Position numbers and translations under genes: made by a program. A model generated the notes under the pieces. That model saw nothing but the letters and a program-made list of their open reading frames with translations. It did no database searches and was not told where the DNA came from. A stretch of DNA of 64,000 nucleotides from Panicum virgatum (lineage: Eukaryota; Streptophyta; Magnoliopsida; Poales; Poaceae), in contig NC_053137.1 in NCBI RefSeq assembly GCF_016808335.1, positions 11,086,506 through 11,150,505 of the forward strand, in the 5' to 3' direction. Every line of letters starts with the position of its first letter. Position 1 is the first letter of the stretch. Below, piece by piece: positions 56,313 to 64,000 of the stretch.

Positions 56313-59300
56313 TGTGCAGGTCGGAGGCTTGGAGAACAGGTGGATCATGGACTCCGGTTGTTCGCGCCACATGACCGGAAATGACAAATGGTTCTCCAGC
56401 CTCACCCCGATGCGCTCAAAGGAGTATATTGTGTTCGGGGATAATGGAAGAGGAAAGGTACGTGGACTTGGCGCTGTTCGGGTTTCTGATCGCTTCACCA
56501 TGAGAGAAGTTGCTTTGGTTTCGAATCTTGGATTTAATTTGCTTTCTGTTTCGCAACTTCTTGATGAGGGGTTTGAGGTTCGCTTCAAAGAGGGCTGTTC
56601 ACGTGTTTTGGATTCCAGGGGAGATTTGGTTTGCCGGATTACACCTCGTGATCGAGTTTTCTTGGTTGACTTCTCTGGAACTCCTTTTGGCCCTTCTCAT
56701 TGCTTGATGGCTGGTCCTTCTTCTGATTTGTGGAAGTGGCATAGGAGACTAGGACATTTGAGCTTCGATTTGTTGTCGAGACTGAGCTCACTTGGCCTGA
56801 TCCGAGGATTGCCCAATTTGAAGTTTGAAAAGGACCTTGTTTGCCATCCGTGTCGCCACGGGAAGATGATTGCTACTTCACATCCGCCTGTTAATCCGGT
56901 GATGACCTCTCACCCTGGAGAGTTGCTACACATGGACACGGTCGGTCCTTCCAGGGTGATGTCTGTTGGTGGGAAGTGGTGCGTGCTTGTGATTGTGGAC
57001 GACTTTTCTCGCTATTCTTGGGTCTTTTTCATGAGAACCAAGGATGAGGCTTTCGAGTTTGTTCGAGACTTGATCTTGAGGTTGAAAAACGAGCTACCCC
57101 AGGCCATGCGAGCGATCCGCTCTGACAATGGCACAGAATTCAAAAACGCTCGTTTTGACGCCTTTTGCAGTGATCAAGGGCTCGAACACCAGTATTCTTC
57201 TCCCTACACTCCACAGCAGAATGGAGTTGTAGAGCGGAAGAATCGGATGCTGGTGGAGATGGCGAGGATGATGCTCGATGAGCATAGGACTCCTCGCAAA
57301 TACTGGGCTGAGGCGGTTAACACCGCTTGTTACGTGTCCAACCGCATTTTCTTGCGTGCTTTCATGCACATGACTTCTTATGAGTTGCGGTTTGGACGCC
57401 AGCCCCGTGTTGACCATCTCAGAGTTTTCGGTTGCCGGTGTTTTGTGCTGAAAGATGGAAATCTTGATAAGTTTGAGTCTCGCTCGTCTGACGGTATTTT
57501 TCTCGGTTATGCTTCTCACTCTAGAGCATACCGTGTGCTGATTATTGATACTAACATCGTCAGAGAGACTTGTGAAGTCACTTTCGACGAGACTGCACCG
57601 TGCAATTCTTCTGTCTTTGAAGTTGCAGGAGATGATGAGCTCGGCACCTCCATCTTTGAAGATGAGGAGGAAGAAGCTACAGATGGAGAGGCTGAGGCTA
57701 CCACGCGTGCTGTGGACCCAGCTATCTCTGCTATGAGCTCGGACGATGACGACGGCCCCGACCCGACTACGTCTACTTCCCGGGGGCTGTTCGAGGAGGT
57801 GACTCAGGCTACACCAGTTGCAGCTGAGGAGGCACCAGCTTTGGTTGAGGAGGAGGCGACTTCGACACGGGAAGCACCGCGACATATTCAGCGTCGCCAT
57901 CCACCTCAACAGATTCTAGGTGATCTCAACGAGCGAGTCACCAGGTCCAAGGTAACAAGTATCGCTGGCTTTGCTCATTCAGCGTTTGTTGCCTCTTTTG
58001 AGCCCAAAGATATTGGACACGCTCTTTCTGATTCTAATTGGGTCAATGCCATGCATGAGGAACTTGAAAATTTTGAAAGAAACCAAGTTTGGGTTTTAGT
58101 CGAGCCTCCACCTGCTTGTAATCCCATCGGAACGAAGTGGGTTTTCAAAAACAAGTAGGGTGAGGATGGTTTGGTTGTTCGAAACAAGGCTCGTCTTGTT
58201 GCCCAGGGGTTTTGCCAAAAAGAGGGTATTGATTTTGAGGAAACTTTTGCCCCTGTTGCTCGTTTGGAAGCTATTCGAATCTTTCTTGCATTTGCTGCTT
58301 CCAAGGGTTTTAAGGTTTTCCAAATGGATGTTAAATCTGCCTTCTTGAATGGCTTTATTGAAGAAGAGGTTTATGTAAAGCAACCCCCTGGTTTCGAAAA
58401 TCCCAAGTTTCCAAACCGTGTTTATAAACTTCAGAAAGCTCTTTACGGTTTGAAACAGGCACCTAGAGCTTGGTATGATAGATTGAAAATCTTTTTGCTG
58501 GCTCAGGGTTTTAAAATGGGATGTGTGGATAAGACTTTGTTCCTCATGCGATCTGGCACTGATTTTCTTTTAGTTCAGATATACGTGGATGATATTATCT
58601 TTGGTGGCTCTTCTCACGCTCTTGTCTCCAAGTTTTCTGAGCAGATGTCCAGGGAGTTCTAGATGAGCATGATGGGTGAGTTGCAGTTCTTCCTCGGGCT
58701 GCAGATCAAGCAAACTCCTCAAGGCACTTTTGTCCATCAAGCCAAGTACACTAGAGACTTGCTGCGGAAGTTCGACATGAGTGACTTGTCTCCTCAGCCG
58801 ACTCCGATCAGCACATCGACGGCGCTTGATGAGGACTTGGACGGCGAGGCGGTGGACCAGAAGGAGTACAGGAGCATGATCGGCTCTCTTCTGTACCTGA
58901 CGGCGACGCGACCGGACATCCAGTTCGGCGTCTGCCTCTGCGCGCGGTATCAGGCTTCGCCGCGCACCTCCCACAGGTAGGTGGTGAAACGCATCTTCAG
59001 GTATTTGAAATTCACCCCTGAATTTGGTCTTTGGTATTCTGCGGATTCTTCTCTGGTTTTGGTGGGCTTTTCTGATGCCGATTTCGGTGGGTGTCGGTTG
59101 GATCGCAAGTCGACATCCGGCATTTGTCAATTTCTCGGTACATCTTTGGTGTCTTGGTCCTCTCGCAAGCAGGCTAGCGTAGCGCTTTCTTCCACAGAAG
59201 CCGAGTATGTTGCCGCTGCTAGCTGCTGCTTCCAGATACTTTGGATGAAACAAACCTTGCAGGATTATGGTTTGAGTTTCGGTATGGTTCCCATCTTTGT

Positions 59301-59526
59301 AGACAACATGTCAGCCATTAGCATTGCAAAGAACCCTGTCCTACACTCCAGAACCAAGCACATAGACATCCGATTCCATTTCCTGCAAGACAACCATGAG
59401 AGAGGACACATAGACCTGATCCATGTTCCTTCAGAGAGGCAAACCGCAGATATCCTCACCAAACCGCTAGAGCAGAACATCTTTGCTCGCTTGCGAGGGA
59501 AGCTTGGGGTTTGCTACCCCTTTTGA
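56251..59526 (+). pseudogene. E2 pol with three in-frame stops
   Basis: One continuous frame (+1 relative to gag, overlapping by 62 bases) encodes protease (DSGCSRHMTG), GAG-pre-integrase, integrase (D, D, E motifs), reverse transcriptase ([12 protein letters not shown]) and RNase H (SDADFGG, STEAEY, DNMSAI). Stops at 58156-58158 and 58978-58980 are TAG where E1 has CAG, and 58660-58662 is TAG where E1 has GAG. No frameshift is seen in this copy. Confidence 0.95.
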
Positions 59527-60935
59527 TTGCTGACTTTTCTTTGGTTAGCTTTGTAGATTTTATTTGCTTCTTTTTGTTTTTTTAGGTTTGGTAGTTGCAT
59601 TGTGCATATGCATTGTACATGTTTGCATTTTGCATTGTCTCACTTGCACTAGCATTCTTGTATACATTGCTATGATCTTCTAGTGCCTGCTAGTGTGAGT
59701 TGATAAACTTGATCATGTATAGCTTGCTCCATTGTGTATATGACATCATCTGAGTTAAGCTATTTTGATTTGAAAATCTGAAAACATGATCACCCTGTCT
59801 TGGCTACTAGTATGTTAGGGCGTGTTGATATGCTTTGCTATCTTATTCATGCTAGTGTGGCTTTTCGTTCAGCAATTCATACTTGAAATGATCTAAATCT
59901 GATAAAATTGCTTGAACTGTTCTTGAAATGGATTGAAAAGATCCAGGTGGGATTGCTTGTCGCACTGATCGAGCTTTCGGGACGGCTCACTTTGCACTTG
60001 TGAGAACCCGGGCAAGGCTGTGCATGACTGAAACGAGTGCTTTAAGCTTCTGATTGTCTTTTGGCATAAGCTTGGCCTCGTTGCTAAGTAAATCATGACA
60101 AGCTTTCAACCCCTGGCACTTAGAATTGCTTGATATAAAAAAATTTGATTTAAAAAAAAGAAATGTTGGCAACTTGTTTTGGCTGGTTTGGCTCACCTGT
60201 ATGAGTTTGAGTAGCACTGTTTTCCATTTCCTACTTGTTAGTGCTAGTTCATGGGTGATGCTTTTATTTCTCATAAACTGAACTTGCCTAGCTCTAGACT
60301 GATATGATATACCCTGTTGAGCTAGATGCAGGTCTGGTTTGTGGATGCACACGTGCTTGAGACTAGATGTTGCTCATATCTTTGTATCCCTGAATGCTTT
60401 CACTTACACCTCCTGCATTGCATTCATTGCATAGCATCTGTTCAGGGGGAGTCTCAGCTTCAGGGGGAGCTTTAGGTCTTTTTAGCCTTGATGTGTGCAT
60501 GTGCCAACAAGGGGGAGAATTTTGGGAAAAGTGATCGAACAAGGTGGAGACTTGTTTGATTTTTGAAAAACTTGTTGTGCACAGGGCTTTGAGAGTGCAT
60601 CATTTTGGGAGAGTTGCACTTGTGAGAGGGAAAAACTTTGCTTGAGGAGTTTCTGCTTTGTTCTTGGCTCCTGGTTTTCCTCGTTTTCCCTTTGCTTCTT
60701 GCATGACTGCGTCGAGCGTTACCTCTGTCTTTGAGGAGTCATGTTTTGGCTTTTGATCGATTGCGTCGAGCCGTTGCCCTTGTCTTAGGGGATCGATCTG
60801 TGCTTGAGTAAGTGACTGTTCTTGCCTTTCTGAGCTTTTTGTCACTTGCTTGAGTTCTTCGCTTTCTTGCTTCTCTTTTTATCACTTCTCTGGTTTCAGG
60901 TGGTGTGTTGACAATGCACTCATCAAGGGGGAGAT
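59527..60935 (+). other. E2 post-pol region with repeated polypurine motifs
   Basis: It has the same layout as 8633-10034. AGGGGGAG-type motifs occur at about 60444, 60462 and 60509; a fourth is mutated to AAGGTGGAG near 60540. The terminal polypurine tract AAGGGGGAGA is at 60925-60934. No envelope-like frame is present. Confidence 0.8.
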
Positions 60936-62522
60936 TGAGGAATGTTGAGTACTCTATCCTGCTTGTGATGAGTGAATTGTCAACCGTACGGTGTGATCGT
61001 GCGCTTGGTCTTTGGATTGCAGGTACACGGGCGTCGAGTGTGGCCGTGGAGGTGCTGTGGCCGATGGACCGTGCGGTGGACGGCGGTGAAGGGCAGCCGG
61101 GACCGGAGCTCGGACCGGGCGGCAGCTGTGGCGTCCACTCCTGGATCGAGGGCGCAAGCGGCGACGGAAGGCGGGTTTCTTGGTTTGCGTCACAAAACCA
61201 AGGAGGCGGACGGCGGTTGAAGACGCCAAGTCGTGGAGGCACGGGTGTCGGTCTCGGGACTGACGGAGGCGACGGGCGTCGACGGCGTCTAGGGCCTCAC
61301 TGCGGGCGAGGAGGTGACGGGCGTCGGGCGGCGTCTAGGGCCGTCAGAAGGCCGAGGCGGGAACGGCGTCTAGGGCCACGGCATGGAGGCGGGAATCTTC
61401 CCGCGCGTGAGGTTTTGGCGGTTTTCTCAAAACCGGCCACCTACCCGGGTTTCGCGGACCCTCCAAAACCGCGGACTGGATCTTCATCAAGACGGAGGCA
61501 TCGCGGAGAAGACTTCGTTTCGAAGAAAGAACCTCGGCCGTCGGATGAGATCGTTGTACAGGGGGTGCTGCAGGCCAACCGGTCTGATCGGTCCCTGGCA
61601 CCGGTCTGACCGGTCTAACCAACCGGTCTGACCGGTCCAGCGTACCGGTCTGACTGGTCCCGCGGGTATATATACCCCTTCACTTGTGTTAGGTTAAGTG
61701 CGGCTTTTGTAATCTGTTCGTGGACTCTCTGTTTCTCCAGGCCGCCACCCCTGCGTCTCCCTCCCTCTGTTCCTCTCGTTTGAGTTGATTTTGTCCATGG
61801 ATTGTTGAAACCTTGTAAGGGATTTGATTGGGAAAGGAGGCCCTATCCTCCTCGTGCCCTCTGGGCTTTTGATCTGATTCAATCCCCTAGTTTTGTGCCT
61901 TGTGCAATGGATTTTCGATTTAGTTTTTGGCACACTTGATTGAGAGGAGGCTACGAGTTCTTTGCTGTGATTCCCGTGCTCCCAACTCTGACCTAAACCC
62001 TCTGAAATCACTGGCGTGTTCGAATTCGAGTTCTTGAGTGTTTGAGAAAACCCCAATCCCTTTTGATCTCCCCCATAATTCTCACGATTCGTTGATCTTT
62101 GGGACGAGATCTTTTGGGGATATGCTCACGGGGTAGGGGCGAAGCAATCCCCCAAGTTTCATCGGTTTTCGTGGTCGTTTGCTCGGGATTCACCGTTTGA
62201 ATCCAATTTCTCGGGGGTTTTCTGGGTGCTACCGGTCAGACCGGTAGGCACGACCGGTCAGACCGGTCCAGCGAACCGGTCAGACCGGTCCAGGCAGATC
62301 AGTTCTGCAGTTTTCCCGATTCGCTTCCGTTCTGCTTCGTGGTTTCGCTCGCTCGTTCGAGGCCTTTTGCGTTGGGTTAGCTTTTCAATAGCAACTCCAA
62401 ACTTTGGTCAGAACGCTTGAGGGCTTGGGCGATTTTGGGACATAGGCCGACGATTCGAATTTCGAAGAAATTTTGATCGGCTCCCATTCACCCCCCCTCT
62501 GGTCGCCGGCTTTGGTCCCACA
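60936..62522 (+). repeat. 3' LTR of E2 (33 bp shorter)
   Basis: It lacks about 13 bp near 61041, where the 5' copy has a TCGACGGGGAGC stretch, and one 20-bp unit of the downstream palindromic array near 62275. It ends CACA at 62522 and is followed by the duplication CCCTC. Confidence 0.96.
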
Positions 62523-62974
62523 CCCTCTGAGCATATCCGAGATTATACAATGAAACGAACTGGTGCTTTTCATCAAACTCTGGATAAAATTCTAAATCGG
62601 TCAATGATTGGTGTGAGTTAGTACAGTCCTTTGCCTATAGCCAGAGTCACCATACAGCCTACAGAGTAGGGAACCAGAGCTTCTCCAATCTACCAAGATG
62701 AAACTACTTGAACAATAATTTTGCTGCCCTGGAGATGCCTGGAAACTACTCTTATATTGAGAAATGATAAAAAATTAACATGATGTCACCCCGACATTCT
62801 TTGCAGTATCTTCAGTATAGGAATTACACGGTCAAAATGACAGATAACATCTTTGATGTCTAGTAATGTTGTGGCTTAGATCAACGCTTCCTGTGAGTCC
62901 CCTTTCCCTTGTTACGCATTTTGAATTACCGATGCTTCCCAATCCCACATTCTGAGAACGAGTCCGAGAACACA
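62523..62974. repeat. Duplicated segment, copy B right of E2
   Basis: It starts with the right target duplication and continues copy B. 62528-62970 matches 12308-12720 (GTGCTTTTCATC, GAGCTTCTCCAATCTACC, CATTTTGAATTACCGATGC). At about 62970 it switches to sequence matching 1435, so copy C follows directly in tandem. Confidence 0.75.
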
Positions 62975-63454
62975 TAGATCATTTACCAGGTGAGTCTGAA
63001 AATGGATCGCGCATCAAGCATTTTCCAATTTAGTGTGAAAATTCAGCGGTGCACCACCTGACACTGGCAGTGGTATCATGTACTAGGTCCACTCCTCACT
63101 TCACTGGGCTCAGCACCAACTTCTACGTGAAACACCCAAAAATTTAGGTAGCTCATGGGCTCCCTTGAGTTGACCAACAGTGCGCAAGCAAATGGATCCC
63201 AAGGCCACAGCCCACAGGTGCTACTGCAGCGCTAAACCAGAGCATGGCACAACAATCCATGTGAGTGCAGGTACTGACTACTATCCTGATGCATCCCACA
63301 CCTACTGAGGACGCACATGAGCCTATAATTGATGTAAGCATGGTTGATTGAGTACCTGTCATGTTGCTATTATATACCAACACATCGGTGCTTTTATTGC
63401 ACATCACCACTTGCTTCTGTATACTTCCTCTGTCTATTTATAGATGTGAGATAC
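62975..63454. repeat. Duplicated segment, copy C left part
   Basis: Collinear with 1435-1918: CATAGATCATTTACCAGGTG, AAAATTCAGCGGTGCACC and ACACATCGGTGCTTTTATTG. It is closer to copy A than copy B is. It ends in the LINE target duplication TGTGAGATAC (63445-63454). Confidence 0.8.
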
Positions 63455-63898
63455 TTTTTTTTTGAGGTAACAGGAGGGGAACGGCCCCTAATGATTATAT
63501 AAACTAACAAGAAAGAGTTTACAAAAAAAGTTAAAAAATAAAAGATTACATGATTGTCTCTAGCCATTGAAATATTCCTGGAATGTATTTTGGTTTGGCC
63601 CTATGGATAACCTGGCAAACTCCTTGAAAAGACTTTTTACCCAATAGAGAAAGCTTCATTATTGAAAATGAAGTTATTCCTTGTTATCCAGATACTCCAG
63701 GACATTAAGATTATAACTTCCATGAAGAAAGGCTGTGAGATTTGTTGCCTTAAGGACTGCAATGTATCAAACGGTTCCTAATTTTCATTTACCTGTAGAC
63801 CAATTGAGAACCAGCAGAGCTGTGCAAAGGGGCAAGTAAAGGAACAGGTGTTCCACTGATTCATCATCTTGACAAGGACAAGAAACACAGCTGTAATC
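63455..63898 (-). mobile_element. LINE fragment, copy C (empty of copia)
   Basis: The same 5'-truncated LINE as at 1919-2355 plus 11655-11679, here uninterrupted. GACAAGGACAAGAAACACAG (about 63871-63890) is the intact E1 target site. Its right target duplication is missing because of a deletion that joins CTGTAATC to AGATGGACGG. Confidence 0.75.
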
Positions 63899-64000
63899 AA
63901 GATGGACGGTGTGCTGAACGGTGACTGGATACAAGGGATGGAATGGTCTCTCGTGGTGCTCATTGGGCTCACCTCGGAGAGGATGATGTTCATGGAGGTG
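63899..64000. repeat. Duplicated segment, copy C right part (runs off the window)
   Basis: It matches 12126-12231 with a few differences (GATGGACGGTGTGCTGAACG). The copy continues beyond the window. Confidence 0.8.

Larger units (their letters stand above)
52723..62522 (+). mobile_element. Copia (Sirevirus-type) LTR retrotransposon E2, complete but defective
   Basis: This is the same family as E1. The 5' LTR (1620 bp) and 3' LTR (1587 bp) are flanked by the exact 5-bp duplication CCCTC (52718-52722 and 62523-62527). The primer site, gag, pol, post-pol tract and polypurine tract are in order. Gag has one frameshift and an internal deletion; pol has three in-frame stops but no frameshift. It keeps the gag N-terminal capsid part that E1 lost. 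The LTRs differ by two short deletions in the 3' copy and scattered substitutions. Confidence 0.97.

Noticed and set aside
1..64000. CRISPR arrays, bacterial operons, riboswitches
   Set aside because: Introns, plant retrotransposons and transposases show a plant nuclear genome. No regularly spaced short repeats were seen.

Overview
The window is a transposon-rich segment of a plant nuclear genome, almost certainly a grass. The evidence is GC-rich first exons, Sirevirus-type Ty1/copia elements with a tRNA-iMet primer site, Mutator-like (MULE), CACTA and Stowaway elements, and GT-AG introns in every intact gene. I cannot name the species; a panicoid grass is a guess. No tRNA, rRNA or CRISPR sequence was seen.

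Layout, left to right. 1-1216: a GC-rich segment with a 5' fragment of the cytosolic ribosomal protein uS3 (RPS3) gene and CACTA-like subterminal repeats. 1217-13100: a diverged duplicated segment (copy A), broken by a 5'-truncated LINE, which is itself broken by a complete 9.3-kb copia element (E1, 2356-11654). 13100-17700: AT-rich non-coding DNA with a Helitron-like 3' end. 17699-38771: a BCS1-like AAA-ATPase gene on the minus strand, split into two exonic parts by a 19.6-kb element (18499-38112). 39001-43608: a decayed MuDR-type MULE. 44393-50499: a short CACTA derivative, MITEs, a Pack-MULE-like element and a Stowaway MITE. 50583-64000: further copies (B and C) of the duplicated segment, one broken by a second copia element (E2, 52723-62522).

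The most interesting object is the 19.6-kb insertion. Short inverted ends share GGTGTCCTATGGCG, and an 11-bp direct repeat, AGGCGTCGAGG, lies on both sides. Removing the insert and one repeat copy rejoins the AAA-ATPase reading frame at the junction. Inside I could splice six uninterrupted reading frames by eye: a 783-aa FAR1-type MULE transposase; an 826-aa plant-mobile-domain-like (PMD-like) protein with a C-terminal C48/Ulp1-type cysteine protease carrying His, Asp and Cys; a shorter 431-aa paralogue of its N-terminal part; a 353-aa protein with two B3-like DNA-binding domains; a 237-aa RPA32-like protein (OB fold plus C-terminal winged helix); and a 372-aa protein I do not recognise. All six are open while the host gene and the neighbouring MuDR element carry frameshifts or stops. 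This suggests a recently inserted, possibly self-mobilising giant MULE with a multi-gene cargo.

The two copia elements belong to one family and provide relative dating. E1 has the 5-bp target duplication AGAAA and E2 has CCCTC. Copy C holds the E1 target without E1, and copy A holds the E2 target without E2. The order is therefore LINE insertion, segmental duplication, then separate copia insertions. Both copia elements are defective in gag and carry stops or a frameshift in pol.
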